A DNA stretch of 64,000 nucleotides, from positions 1,674,001 to 1,738,000 of the forward strand of contig NZ_CP060828.1 in the NCBI RefSeq assembly GCF_014489635.1, read 5' to 3'. The notes beneath the pieces were generated by a model, which was given only the letters and a program-made list of their open reading frames with translations, was not told the origin of the DNA and did no database searches. Position 1 is the stretch's first letter; each line of letters starts with the position of its first letter. Origin of the DNA: Streptomyces roseirectus (GTDB lineage: Bacteria > Actinomycetota > Actinomycetes > Streptomycetales > Streptomycetaceae). This document shows, one piece after another, positions 7,177 through 15,398 of this stretch. The translations under genes and the position numbers were made by a program.

Positions 7177-7956
7177 ATGATGAGTGGTCCGGAAATACGG
7201 GCGGCGGGGCGTGGGACGGTGGCCTCGGCACTGCCGACGGACACCACCGATGACGTACGGACGCGAGGGGCGGCTGTCTCAACGCGGATCGCGGTCCTTC
7301 CCGTCGGCAGCTACGAGCAGCACGGCGCTCATCTCCCGCTGGCCACCGACACGCTGGTCGCGTGCGCCATCGCCCGGGAGATCGCGGACGCGCATCCCGT
7401 GCACCTCCTTCCGCCTGTGACCATCGCCTGCTCGCACGAGCACGCGGACTGGCCCGGGACCGTCAGCATCTCCTCCGTCACGCTGCACGCGGTGGTGCGT
7501 GACATCGCGGCGTCGCTGCGCCGTTCCGGCGTCGAGGGCCTGGTCGTGGTCAACGCGCACGGCGGGAACTACGTCCTCGGCAACGTCGTCCAGGAGGCGT
7601 CCGCGCGCGGCGAGCACCTCGCGCTCTTCCCGGCCCCGGAGGACTGGGAGGAGGCCCGCGTCGCGGCGGGGGTCGAAACCTCCCTCCTCACCGACATGCA
7701 CGCCGGTGAAATCGAGACGTCCATCCTTCTGCACGCGCATCCGGAAGTCGTCAGGCCCGGCTACGAGTCCGCCGATTTCACCGCCGACGACCGCCGTCAT
7801 CTCCTCACCTCGGGAATGTCCGCCTATACCGATTCGGGTGTCATCGGCCGGCCTTCGCTCGGCTCCGCGGAAAAGGGGGAGCGGCTTCTGGCGAGCCTCG
7901 TGGATTCCTTCGGGGCGTATTTCTCGCTGCTGAGTTCCCGGGTGTCGGGGGAATAG
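7177..7956 (+). CDS. Creatininase-family amidohydrolase, probable FAPy deformylase (ArfB-like)
   Basis: 259 aa. All metal ligands of the creatininase fold are visible: E47 and H49 in GSYEQHGAHLPL, D58 in ATDTL, H128 in NAHGGN, E178 in DMHAGEIETS. HEHADWPGT is the usual substrate-loop motif. The family includes creatininase, mycofactocin MftE and the archaeal formamide hydrolase ArfB, which removes formate from FAPy in riboflavin and F420 synthesis. Divergence from a cyclohydrolase predicted to stop at FAPy makes deformylation the best guess. The first about 33 residues look non-conserved, so a later start is possible. The 3' end overlaps the convergent membrane gene by 133 bp. Confidence 0.8.
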   Translation: MMSGPEIRAAGRGTVASALPTDTTDDVRTRGAAVSTRIAVLPVGSYEQHGAHLPLATDTLVACAIAREIADAHPVHLLPPVTIACSHEHADWPGTVSISSVTLHAVVRDIAASLRRSGVEGLVVVNAHGGNYVLGNVVQEASARGEHLALFPAPEDWEEARVAAGVETSLLTDMHAGEIETSILLHAHPEVVRPGYESADFTADDRRHLLTSGMSAYTDSGVIGRPSLGSAEKGERLLASLVDSFGAYFSLLSSRVSGE

Positions 7957-9194
7957 GGCGGTACGGACGGCGCGGGGATGTGTGACCGCGAGCGCACCCC
8001 CGCCCACCACCGCACCACCAGCACCCCGGCCCCCGGCAGCGCGGCGACGAAGCACAGCACCCCGTAGACGACCGACACGGAGAACCCCGTCTCCGCGCCC
8101 AGCCCGGCCGCGCCGAACGCCCAGGCGGTGACCCCCTCCCGGGGCCCCCACCCGCCGACGTTCAGCGGCACGCCCATCGCGAGCAGCGCCAGCACGGCGA
8201 GCGGCAGCAGCCGCACGACAGAGGTGGACGCCCCCGCGACACGCGCGGCGACGACGAACGTCGCGATGTGCCCGGCGAGCACGACCAGCGAGGACAGTGC
8301 GACGCCGGGCCCGTTGCGCCGGGACAGCAGCGCCTCCCGCGCCTCGGCCAGCATCCCCCGCACCCTTCGTCCGCGCCGGGTGAGCGGCGACGGCGTCGCG
8401 GCGGCCGGCGTCCGGTTCATCCGCACGGCGACCACCACCGCGAGCACGCCCAGCCCCGCGAGCGCGACGAGCGGCACGACGTGCCGCACCTCCCCCGCGA
8501 CCGGCGACGGCACCGCGAGCAGCACCGCGAGCCCGACGACGGCGAGCGCGAGCTGACCTGCGGCCCGTTCCCAGAACACGGCGCGCACGCCGCGTCCGAC
8601 GTCGCCCTCGCTCTGTCCGTGGCGCACCGCGCGGTGGACGTCGCCGAGGATCCCGCCGGGCAGCGCGGCGTTGAGGAACAGGGCCCGGTAGTAGTCGCCG
8701 ACGGCCGCGCCGAGCGGCAGCCGGATCTTCAGCCCGCGCGCGACGAGCGCCCAGCGCCACGCGCTGAACACGGTCGTGACGCCGCCGATCGCCAGCGCGA
8801 GCACCAGCGAGGCCGCGTCGATGCGCCGCAGCCCGTCGAGGAAGACCCCGGTGCCCATCCGCCACAGCAGCACCCCGAGGATGACGACCCCGGCGAGCGT
8901 CCCGAAGTGCGTCCGCAGCGCCCGCACCCAGGAACGCCGGCCGGGAGCACCCACGCCCTCGGCGACACCGGCGACAGCACCGGCCTGCCCAGCGACACCG
9001 GCCCTCTGATCGACGTCAACTCGCCCGGCGGCACCGGCCCTTGCCCCGGCGCCGTCCTCCCCCGCGACACCGGCCCCGTCCAGGCCGCCGTCCGCCTCAC
9101 CCCCGTCCCCCCGGGGCAGAACCTCCACGCCCCGCCCCGGACTCGCGGGCTGCACCCCACCCCCGCCGACGACACCCCCCGACCCCTCGGCCAT
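7824..9194 (-). CDS. Flippase-like integral membrane protein (UPF0104/LPG-synthase TM family)
   Basis: 456 aa from the ATG at 9194, with GAGGAG 6 nt upstream. The first about 85 residues are Gly/Ala-rich and low-complexity. Then come about eight hydrophobic helices, with the family signatures SAWRWALVARGLKI, DYYRALFLNAALPGGILGDVHRA and GVPLNVGGWGPREGVTAW. The family covers the membrane half of lysyl-phosphatidylglycerol synthase (MprF) and the archaeal AglD and related proteins, which handle lipid-linked substrates. The start overlaps the stop of the methyltransferase (TGATG), so it belongs to that operon. It probably moves or presents a lipid-linked product of the cluster. The C-terminal tail (about 45 residues) is polar and lies in the overlap with the convergent gene, so the true stop could be a recent extension. 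Confidence 0.82.
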   Translation of the reverse strand: MAEGSGGVVGGGGVQPASPGRGVEVLPRGDGGEADGGLDGAGVAGEDGAGARAGAAGRVDVDQRAGVAGQAGAVAGVAEGVGAPGRRSWVRALRTHFGTLAGVVILGVLLWRMGTGVFLDGLRRIDAASLVLALAIGGVTTVFSAWRWALVARGLKIRLPLGAAVGDYYRALFLNAALPGGILGDVHRAVRHGQSEGDVGRGVRAVFWERAAGQLALAVVGLAVLLAVPSPVAGEVRHVVPLVALAGLGVLAVVVAVRMNRTPAAATPSPLTRRGRRVRGMLAEAREALLSRRNGPGVALSSLVVLAGHIATFVVAARVAGASTSVVRLLPLAVLALLAMGVPLNVGGWGPREGVTAWAFGAAGLGAETGFSVSVVYGVLCFVAALPGAGVLVVRWWAGVRSRSHIPAPSVPPYSPDTRELSSEKYAPKESTRLARSRSPFSAEPSEGRPMTPESV

Positions 9195-10105
9195 CAGGCG
9201 CTCCTCACCGGCCGGGCCAGCGCCAGCAGGTCCGTGTGATGCACCGCCACCCGCAGTTCGCCCGCGGCGGCGGCCGCGAGCCGCGCCTGAAGGTACTCCT
9301 GCGCGCGGGCGGCGAGTTCGGGGCGTTCCTCGACGGCGGCGCCGACCCAGCCGCGCAGCCACTGGGCGGTGAGGGCGGCCTCGTCCGGCCCGAGCCGCCA
9401 GGCGCTGGGGTGCAGCTTGACGGTCGCACCCCGGGCGTCGAACGCCTCGGCGGCGTAGGTCACCGCGTCGGGCCCGAGCAGCCCGTCGCGCCGCTGGTGG
9501 GCGTTGAAGGCGTCCTGGATCTCCGCGTCCAGGGGATCGGCGGCCGACAGCTCGACCCGCCCGGCGACGGACAGCGTCAGCAGCGCGGGGCACCCGGCGC
9601 CCACGCACGCGTCGACCAGCGCGTCGATCTCCTCCCGGGTCAGCACGTCCAGCAGCGCGGACGCGGTCACCAGCGAGGCCCCGCTCAGCGCGTCCGGGGT
9701 CAGCCGGGCGACGTCCCCGCGCCGGGTCTCGACGGTCACCCGGCTGCCGTCGGCGGCGGCGCGCGGCGAGGCGACCGCCGCGAAGTGCAGCAGGTAGGGG
9801 TCGCGGTCGTGCAGCACCCAGTGCTGGGCCCCGTCGAGGCGGGGGGCGAGCCAGCGGCCCATGGAGCCGGTGCCGCAGCCCAGGTCGTGGACGACGGTCC
9901 CGGCCTTCCCGCCGGGCAGGTTCGCGAGCCGGATGCGCAGCGGGTCGAGCAGGTCCAGCGCACGCGCGCTCGCGTCGGCGGGCTCACGCAGCTGAAGCCA
10001 CTCGGGCGCGTACCGGGGCGGGTCGTCGGGCCCGCCCTCGCGCAGCCGTACGGTGGCCCGTTCCGCGACGGGCCCGGCGCCGGGGATGACGTCGGCGCTG
10101 CTCAT
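9194..10105 (-). CDS. Class I SAM-dependent methyltransferase
   Basis: 303 aa. Motif I is VHDLGCGTGSMGRW (about residues 69-82), followed by the acidic HDRDPYLLHFA (motif II region) and GDVARLTP (motif III region), all typical of class I Rossmann methyltransferases. ATGA overlap with the glycosyltransferase upstream and TGATG overlap with the membrane protein downstream put it in the middle of a coupled operon. The acceptor is unknown. In context it may methylate the pyrimidine/pterin-like moiety or the sugar. The C-terminal third (LRGWVGAAVEERPELA) is not part of the core fold and may form the acceptor lid. Confidence 0.82.
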   Translation of the reverse strand: MSSADVIPGAGPVAERATVRLREGGPDDPPRYAPEWLQLREPADASARALDLLDPLRIRLANLPGGKAGTVVHDLGCGTGSMGRWLAPRLDGAQHWVLHDRDPYLLHFAAVASPRAAADGSRVTVETRRGDVARLTPDALSGASLVTASALLDVLTREEIDALVDACVGAGCPALLTLSVAGRVELSAADPLDAEIQDAFNAHQRRDGLLGPDAVTYAAEAFDARGATVKLHPSAWRLGPDEAALTAQWLRGWVGAAVEERPELAARAQEYLQARLAAAAAGELRVAVHHTDLLALARPVRSA

Positions 10106-11334
10106 GCGGCCCTCCAGGACTCGCGGGGAAGCCGGCCGAGGACGCCGGCGAGGCTCTGGGCGGTGGTCGCCCAGCCGTTCAGCGCGGCGCGCCGGCCGCG
10201 CGCGGCGGACTTGAGGCGGCGGCGCACGTCCGCCTCCTTGAACCAGCCGCGCAGTTCGGCCACGAGGGCGGCCGGGTCCTCCGGCGGCACGAGGATCCCG
10301 GGGACACCGCCGTCGGGGGCGCGCCCGACGGCCTCGGCGACGCCGCCGACGTCCGTGGCGAGCACCGGGATGCCACGTGCGAGGGCTTCGGTGACGGCCA
10401 TGCCGTACGTCTCGGCGTACGAGGCGAGGACCATCAGGTCGGCGGCGGCGTAGCTGGCGTCGAGGGCGGCGCCGGACTTGGCGCCGGCGATCCGCAGACG
10501 GTCCTGGAGGCCGTGCCGGGCGATGAGTTCGCGCAGGTGGGCGACGTACTCGGGGTCCTGGTCGACGCCGCCGACGAGGTCGCAGGTCCACGGCAGGTCG
10601 GTCGCCGCCGCCAGCGCCTCGACCAGGCGGTGCTGGCCCTTGCGGAACGTGACGGAGGCGACGCACACGAGGTGCGAGACGCCGTCCGTGCCGGAGGCCA
10701 GCGGCGCGATGTCGGCGCCGGGCGGGGCCGTGTGCACCTTCTCGGGGGCGAGCCCGTGGTGCGAGACGAGCCGGCGCACGGCCCAGTCGCTGGTGGCGAT
10801 GACGGCGGGCACGGCCCGCAGGACGGCGCGCTCGCGGGCGTCGAGTTCGGCGGCGACCTCGGGCGCGAGGCCCGTCTCGTCGCCGAGCGGCAGGTGCACG
10901 AGGACGGCGAGCCGCAGCCGCCCGGCCTCCGGGACGACGACCTCGGGGACCCCGCAGGCGACGATCCCGTCGAGCAGGACGACCGCCCCGTCCGGGAGTT
11001 CGCGCAGCGTGCGGGCGAGGGCGTCGCGGTCGCTGTCGGCGGGCCGGGGCCAGGCGCCGGCCGCGAGGTGCTTGCGCACCTGCCAGCCGAAGCCGGGCAG
11101 GTCGAGGCAGACCCGCCGGTCGTAGGCGTTGCCGCCGCTGGGCCGGCTGAGGTCGTCGACGCCGGCGGGCAGCACGAAGTGCACGGTGCGCAGGGACATC
11201 GGGATCAGGTCGCCGTTCTTCCGTACGACGGGCTGCTGCTTGGGCACGTAGGTGAGCGCGCCGGTGTCCGGCTTCGCCGGCTTCTCCAGCTTTTCCAGCC
11301 GGACGGCCGTCCGCTCGATGGTCGTGTCGGTCAC
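10102..11334 (-). CDS. GT4-family glycosyltransferase (GT-B fold)
   Basis: 410 aa, GTG start at 11334 overlapping the upstream stop (GTGA). The C-terminal nucleotide-sugar domain is clear: [17 protein letters not shown], then the EX7E motif ETYGMAVTE in [20 protein letters not shown], and [11 protein letters not shown]. The N-terminal acceptor domain has [21 protein letters not shown], resembling glycosyltransferases that begin with a GG/SGG loop. Soluble, probably membrane-associated. With the neighbouring methyltransferase and PTPS-like gene it forms an overlapping operon, so it probably glycosylates the intermediate made from FAPy. Confidence 0.87.
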   Translation of the reverse strand: MTDTTIERTAVRLEKLEKPAKPDTGALTYVPKQQPVVRKNGDLIPMSLRTVHFVLPAGVDDLSRPSGGNAYDRRVCLDLPGFGWQVRKHLAAGAWPRPADSDRDALARTLRELPDGAVVLLDGIVACGVPEVVVPEAGRLRLAVLVHLPLGDETGLAPEVAAELDARERAVLRAVPAVIATSDWAVRRLVSHHGLAPEKVHTAPPGADIAPLASGTDGVSHLVCVASVTFRKGQHRLVEALAAATDLPWTCDLVGGVDQDPEYVAHLRELIARHGLQDRLRIAGAKSGAALDASYAAADLMVLASYAETYGMAVTEALARGIPVLATDVGGVAEAVGRAPDGGVPGILVPPEDPAALVAELRGWFKEADVRRRLKSAARGRRAALNGWATTAQSLAGVLGRLPRESWRAA

Positions 11335-11729
11335 AGGGCACGCTCGTAACTCGCCCAGGCGATGTGCGACTCGTGCAGGGTGACCGAGAGGGCGCTGATG
11401 CCCCGGGCGCCCTCGCCGAGCGCGCCCTTGTGGATCCGGTCGGCGAGCCGGTCGGCGATGACCTTCGCCAGGAACTCGGTGGACGTGTTCACCCCGGCGA
11501 AATCTGGCTCGTTGTCCAGATTCCGGTAGTTCAGTTCCGCGACCACGGCGCCGAGCTCCTGGCTCGCGAGCCCCATGTCGACGACGATGTTGTCGTCGTC
11601 CAGCGTCTCGCGGCGGAAGGTGGCGTCCACGAGGAACGTCGCTCCGTGCAGGCGCTGCGCGGGTCCGAAGACCTCGCCGCGGAAGCTGTGGGCGATCATG
11701 ATGTGATCGCGGACGGTGACACTGAACAA
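11331..11729 (-). CDS. 6-pyruvoyl-tetrahydropterin synthase/QueD-fold protein lacking catalytic residues
   Basis: 132 aa with a TTG start at 11729 preceded by GGAGGG 7 nt upstream. The fold signature is present: IMIAHSF (H14, first zinc His), RLHGATF (H28, second), the central [11 protein letters not shown] region (matching the LDH/D region that binds substrate), PTSEFLA-like [11 protein letters not shown], and the C-terminal [14 protein letters not shown]. Two key positions differ: the catalytic Cys four residues before H28 is Ala24, and the third zinc ligand (second H of HGH) is Ala30. H9 might substitute as ligand. A classical PTPS or CPH4-synthase reaction is therefore unlikely; a new reaction on a pyrimidine or pterin nucleotide is possible. 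Confidence 0.82.
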   Translation of the reverse strand: MFSVTVRDHIMIAHSFRGEVFGPAQRLHGATFLVDATFRRETLDDDNIVVDMGLASQELGAVVAELNYRNLDNEPDFAGVNTSTEFLAKVIADRLADRIHKGALGEGARGISALSVTLHESHIAWASYERAL

Positions 11730-11800
11730 CGGACGACCCTCCAGGTGCGGCGCGTCTGGTCCCCCGGACCGCTCGTGCCGGGGGATGCCGTGTAGTACGG

Positions 11801-11829
11801 CCGGCCGCTTCCCCTTGTTCAGCGGCCGG
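11801..11829. terminator. Hairpin between the dehydrogenase and PTPS-like genes
   Basis: CCGGCCGCT (11801-11809) and AGCGGCCGG (11821-11829) form a 9-bp perfect stem with an 11-nt loop in the 115-bp gap. A second 7-bp inverted repeat (11761-11767 with 11778-11784) lies closer to the PTPS-like gene. The hairpin may end or attenuate the dehydrogenase transcript, so the PTPS-like operon may have its own promoter here. Confidence 0.45.
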
Positions 11830-11844
11830 TCCTCTTTTCTCAGG

Positions 11845-12828
11845 TCAGGCGTGCGGCGCCGGGTAGCGCACCCGGTGGCACAGCGCGGGGATCTCGCCCG
11901 AGGCCAGCCTCGGCATGACCTCGGGCAGCTCGTCGAACGCGCACTCTCCGGTGATCAGCGCGTCGAGGGCGGGGTCGGCGAGCAGGTCGAGCGCGAGGGC
12001 GAGGCGGTCGGCGTAGGTGCGGCTCGCGCGCGCGGGCGCGACGGTGCCGACCTGGCTGCTGCGGATCGTCAGGCGCCGCGAGTGGAACGCCTCGCCGAGA
12101 GGCAGCGCGATGCGCCGGTCGCCGTACCAGCTGAGTTCGACGACGGTGCCCTCGGGGCGCAGGAGTTCGAGGGCGCGGGTGAGGCCGGCCTCGGTGGCGC
12201 TGGCGTGGATCACGAGGTCGAGGTCGCCGGTGGCGTCCTCGGGGAGCGCGAAGTCGATGCCGAGTTTCGCGGCGGTCTCGGCGCGGGCGGGGTCGGCGTC
12301 GACGAGCTGGGCCCGGACGCCGGGGAAGCGGGCGAGGAGGGCCGCGACGGAGCAGCCGACCATCCCGCCGCCGATGACCGCGGCGCGGTCGCCGATCATG
12401 GGGGCGGCGTCCCAGAGGGCGTTGACGGCGGTTTCCACGGTGCCGGCGAGGACGGCGCGCTCGGGGGGAACGTTTTTGGGTACGACCATCACACGGTCAG
12501 CTGGTACGACGTACCGCGTCTGGTGCGGGTACAGGCAGAACACGGTCTGGCCGACGAGGTCCGCCGGGCCCTGTTCGACCTCGCCCACATTGAGGTACCC
12601 GTACTTCACCGGGGCCGGGAAGTCGCCCTCCTGGAACGGGGCGCGCATCGCCGTGTGCTGGTTGTCCGGGACCTTGCCGCCGAAGACCAGGGTCTCGGTG
12701 CCCCGGCTGATCCCCGACCACAGCGTCCGCACCAGCACCTCGCCCTCGCCGGGCGCCGGGACGGCCGTCTCACGCAGCTCCCCCTCCCCCGGACGACTGA
12801 TCCAGAACGCACGTGCGGCGTTCTTCAT
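11845..12828 (-). CDS. MDR-family dehydrogenase without catalytic zinc site
   Basis: 327 aa, ATG at 12828 with AGGAGG 6 nt upstream. The GroES-like N-terminal domain has [17 protein letters not shown] where zinc alcohol dehydrogenases have CGTD, so the catalytic Cys is missing. The nucleotide-binding domain has [16 protein letters not shown] followed by the acidic [12 protein letters not shown], suggesting NAD(H). The pattern resembles the bacteriochlorophyllide dehydrogenase BchC branch and uncharacterised actinobacterial oxidoreductases. It diverges from the CDP-alcohol phosphatidyltransferase gene and reads toward the PTPS-like gene, so it probably acts in the same pathway, oxidising a sugar or side-chain alcohol. 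Confidence 0.78.
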   Translation of the reverse strand: MKNAARAFWISRPGEGELRETAVPAPGEGEVLVRTLWSGISRGTETLVFGGKVPDNQHTAMRAPFQEGDFPAPVKYGYLNVGEVEQGPADLVGQTVFCLYPHQTRYVVPADRVMVVPKNVPPERAVLAGTVETAVNALWDAAPMIGDRAAVIGGGMVGCSVAALLARFPGVRAQLVDADPARAETAAKLGIDFALPEDATGDLDLVIHASATEAGLTRALELLRPEGTVVELSWYGDRRIALPLGEAFHSRRLTIRSSQVGTVAPARASRTYADRLALALDLLADPALDALITGECAFDELPEVMPRLASGEIPALCHRVRYPAPHA

Positions 12829-12936
12829 GCGAAACCTCCTGAACGATCGGCATCCGGTTCACGTACCGAGATGTGGCACAGGCCGCGCACAGTACGCGGC
12901 GATGATCGACTCTGTCACTCGGCCGGAGGATGTGCG

Positions 12937-13725
12937 GTGGCCCTGAACAACACGTACGAGGCAAGGCTGGTCCAGCAGGAGACCGCTCTGGGAGCGGGCG
13001 CGCAGATCCTGCTGCTGGCCCTGCTGGGCTCGGTGATCGGCATGGGGACGGCGGGCTGGGCGACCGGCCTCGTCTTCGCCCTCGGCACCTGGGCCCTGCT
13101 CTCCGGCGCCTGCCACCGCTCCGGGATCCGCACGTTCGGCCCCGCCAACCGCGTCACGCTCGGCCGCGCGACCCTCGTCGGCGGGGTGACGGCCCTGGTC
13201 GCCGACTCCTTCGAGTCCGCGCCGCCGGTCACCCTGCTGGTCGGCCTCACCGCGATCGCGCTGATCCTCGACGGCGTCGACGGCAAGGTGGCGCGGCGCA
13301 CGGGGACGTCCACGCCGCTCGGCGCGCGCTTCGACATGGAGGTCGACGCGTTCCTGATCCTGGTGCTCAGCGTCTACGTGTCCACGCAGCTCGGGCCCTG
13401 GGTGCTGCTCATGGGGGCCATGCGGTACGTGTTCGTCGCCGCCGCGTACGTCTGGCCGTGGCTGAACGCCGCGCTGCCGCACAGCATGGCCCGCAAGACC
13501 GTCGCCGCGACGCAGGGGGTGTGTCTGCTGCTCGCCGGGTCGCAGTTGCTGCCCTACGCGGCGAACCTCGCGATCGCCGGGACGTCGCTGGCCGCGCTGA
13601 TCTGGTCGTTCGGACGGGACGTCCTGTGGCTGTTCCGGACGCGGCCCGGGGCCCGGGTGGCGGTGGCTGAGGCGCCGGTGGTCACGGCGGTGGCTCAGGA
13701 GACGGCGGTGCTGGCGGCGCGCTGA
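12937..13725 (+). CDS. CDP-alcohol phosphatidyltransferase family membrane protein
   Basis: 262 aa from the GTG at 12937, which has GGAGGA 6 nt upstream. The full class motif D-x2-DG-x2-AR-x8-G-x3-D-x3-D is present: DGVDGKVAR, then GARFDMEVD. About six membrane helices surround it. The enzymes transfer a phospho-alcohol from a CDP-alcohol (CDP-diacylglycerol or another CDP-alcohol) to a second alcohol. It diverges from the MDR dehydrogenase (108-bp spacer, likely holding both promoters). Being next to a glycosyltransferase and a flippase-like protein suggests it attaches the cluster product to a lipid or builds a phosphodiester. Confidence 0.88.
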   Translation: MALNNTYEARLVQQETALGAGAQILLLALLGSVIGMGTAGWATGLVFALGTWALLSGACHRSGIRTFGPANRVTLGRATLVGGVTALVADSFESAPPVTLLVGLTAIALILDGVDGKVARRTGTSTPLGARFDMEVDAFLILVLSVYVSTQLGPWVLLMGAMRYVFVAAAYVWPWLNAALPHSMARKTVAATQGVCLLLAGSQLLPYAANLAIAGTSLAALIWSFGRDVLWLFRTRPGARVAVAEAPVVTAVAQETAVLAAR

Positions 13726-13738
13726 ATCCGCAGCGGGA

Positions 13739-13770
13739 GGGCCCGGACACCGCAGGGGTGGTCCGGGCCC
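13739..13770. terminator. Rho-independent-type hairpin after the phosphatidyltransferase gene
   Basis: GGGCCCGGAC (13739-13748) pairs with GTCCGGGCCC (13761-13770), loop of 12, followed on the plus strand by TTTCGTG. It lies between convergent genes and may also serve the MFS gene. Confidence 0.75.
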
Positions 13771-13958
13771 TTTCGTGTGGGCCCGCGCGAGACCGCGGGG
13801 GCGTGTTTCCCTACGGGTCTGCTCGACTGCTGTCGCGCCGAGCGCGCCCGCGCCACCGCGCATCCTCCGGCGCCGGCGGGGTGCGGGATCGCGGCGGGCG
13901 GCCCTCTGCGCCGCACGGCGTGCCGTGGCGGCGGCCGACGCGGGCCGGCCGCGTGTCT

Positions 13959-15398
13959 TCACCCGCCTTGGCCGTTCTGGGGAATCACCGGGGCCTTGCC
14001 AGGGGCGGGCGGGGTGCCGACGGGGCTCTCGGCGGGGGCCGACCGGGCCTCGGCGGGGCTCTCGGCGAACGCGAGCCGCGTGCCGTCCGGGCCTTCGGCG
14101 GGGGCGGACGGGTTGTCGGCCGGGGTGTCGGCGCGTGCCCCGGAGTCCGCCGGCGTCCGTGCCGGCTCCGTCGGCGTGGTCCCGCCCGCGCGCGGCAGCA
14201 GTGCGATCGCCGCGACCGGCACGGCGGCCAGCACCAGCCACGGCACCGCCGCCGGCAGGCCCGTGTCGAGGAGGGTTCCCGTCGCGGAGCTGCCGATGAG
14301 CACGATCAGCCCGGAGACGGAGGACAGGGCGCCGGTGTAGAGGCCGAGGCGTCCGTCGGCCGCGAGGTCGGGCACCCACGCGCGGGCGGCGGGGGCGACG
14401 AGCATCTGCCCGAAGGTCAGCAGGACGACGAACCCGGCGGCCGGCAGCAGCCCCGCCGTCCCCTGGGCCCCGGCGGGCAGCGCGGCGGCGACGACCGCGA
14501 ACCCGGCGGCGATCAGCCCGAGCCCGCCCGCCATGGACGCGCGCAGGCTGAGCCGGTCCCCCACCCACCGCGTGACGGGCAACTGGGCGACGACGACCAG
14601 CGCCGACGACAGCGCGAACAGCCACGACAGCGGCGTCTGCGACCCGGCCGCCCGCTCCACCTCGGCGGGCAGCGCGAGGTAGAGCTGGTTGTAGGCGAGC
14701 AGGTAGGCGCCGTAGGCGCAGCACAGCGCGAGGAAGCGCCGGTTGCGCAGCATTGGCCCGACCCCGCCCTTGACCCGGGTCCGCTGCCGCCCGGGTATGT
14801 GCTGGGGCAGCAGCCAGGCGTGTCCGGCGAGGACGAGGACGAAGACCCCGGCGCCGGCCAGGCACACCGTCCGGAAGTCCACCGACAGCAGCAGCGCCCC
14901 GAGCAGCGGCCCGACGAACGCCCCGGCCTGCCCGGCGACGGTGAACAGCGCCAGCACGCGCGTGCGCGACCCGTTGCCGTCCTCCTCCCAGACGACGGCC
15001 TGGCGGGCGACCTCGCTCTCGACGGCCGGCGAGAACAGGGCGGCGGCGAACCCGATGAGCAGGACGGCGCCGATGACGGACGCGATGTGCCCGGCGAACC
15101 CGAGCCACACGAACCCGGCGATCCGCAGGACGCACCCGGCGAGGACGACGGGCCGCACCCCGTACCGGTCGGTGAGCGCGCCGCCGACCACGAACAGCCC
15201 CTGCTGGCTGAACGTCCGCAGCCCGAGCACGAACCCGACGAGCCAGCCGGCGAGCCCCATCCCGGTGCCCAGGTGTTCGGCGAGGAACGGCAGGACCGCG
15301 AAGAAGCCGACGTTGAAGGCGAGTTGGGTGAGGATCAGCAGGGGCGACAGCGGGACCTTGTCCGCGCCGGTCTTCGCCAGGGCTGTCGTCGAGGTCAT
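13959..15398 (-). CDS. MFS transporter (DHA-type exporter)
   Basis: 479 aa with about 12 hydrophobic helices. The N-terminal half has GWLVGFVLGLRTFSQQGLFV and the cytoplasmic loop GGALTDRYGVRPV, a form of the MFS G-x3-D-R-x-G-R motif. The last about 75 residues are a Pro/Ala/Glu-rich low-complexity tail (repeats of AESP/APAESP) that is probably cytoplasmic and not needed for transport. The start overlaps the stop of the permease gene by 4 bp, so it is the last gene of a GNAT-binding protein-permease-MFS operon. It is likely an efflux pump for a small amphiphilic compound; the substrate is unknown. Confidence 0.83.
   Translation of the reverse strand: MTSTTALAKTGADKVPLSPLLILTQLAFNVGFFAVLPFLAEHLGTGMGLAGWLVGFVLGLRTFSQQGLFVVGGALTDRYGVRPVVLAGCVLRIAGFVWLGFAGHIASVIGAVLLIGFAAALFSPAVESEVARQAVVWEEDGNGSRTRVLALFTVAGQAGAFVGPLLGALLLSVDFRTVCLAGAGVFVLVLAGHAWLLPQHIPGRQRTRVKGGVGPMLRNRRFLALCCAYGAYLLAYNQLYLALPAEVERAAGSQTPLSWLFALSSALVVVAQLPVTRWVGDRLSLRASMAGGLGLIAAGFAVVAAALPAGAQGTAGLLPAAGFVVLLTFGQMLVAPAARAWVPDLAADGRLGLYTGALSSVSGLIVLIGSSATGTLLDTGLPAAVPWLVLAAVPVAAIALLPRAGGTTPTEPARTPADSGARADTPADNPSAPAEGPDGTRLAFAESPAEARSAPAESPVGTPPAPGKAPVIPQNGQGG

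Noticed and set aside
12859..15135. 758-codon minus-strand frame across the phosphatidyltransferase and MFS genes
   Set aside because: It crosses the strong terminator at 13739-13770 and reads the MFS gene out of frame; Arg-rich shadow.
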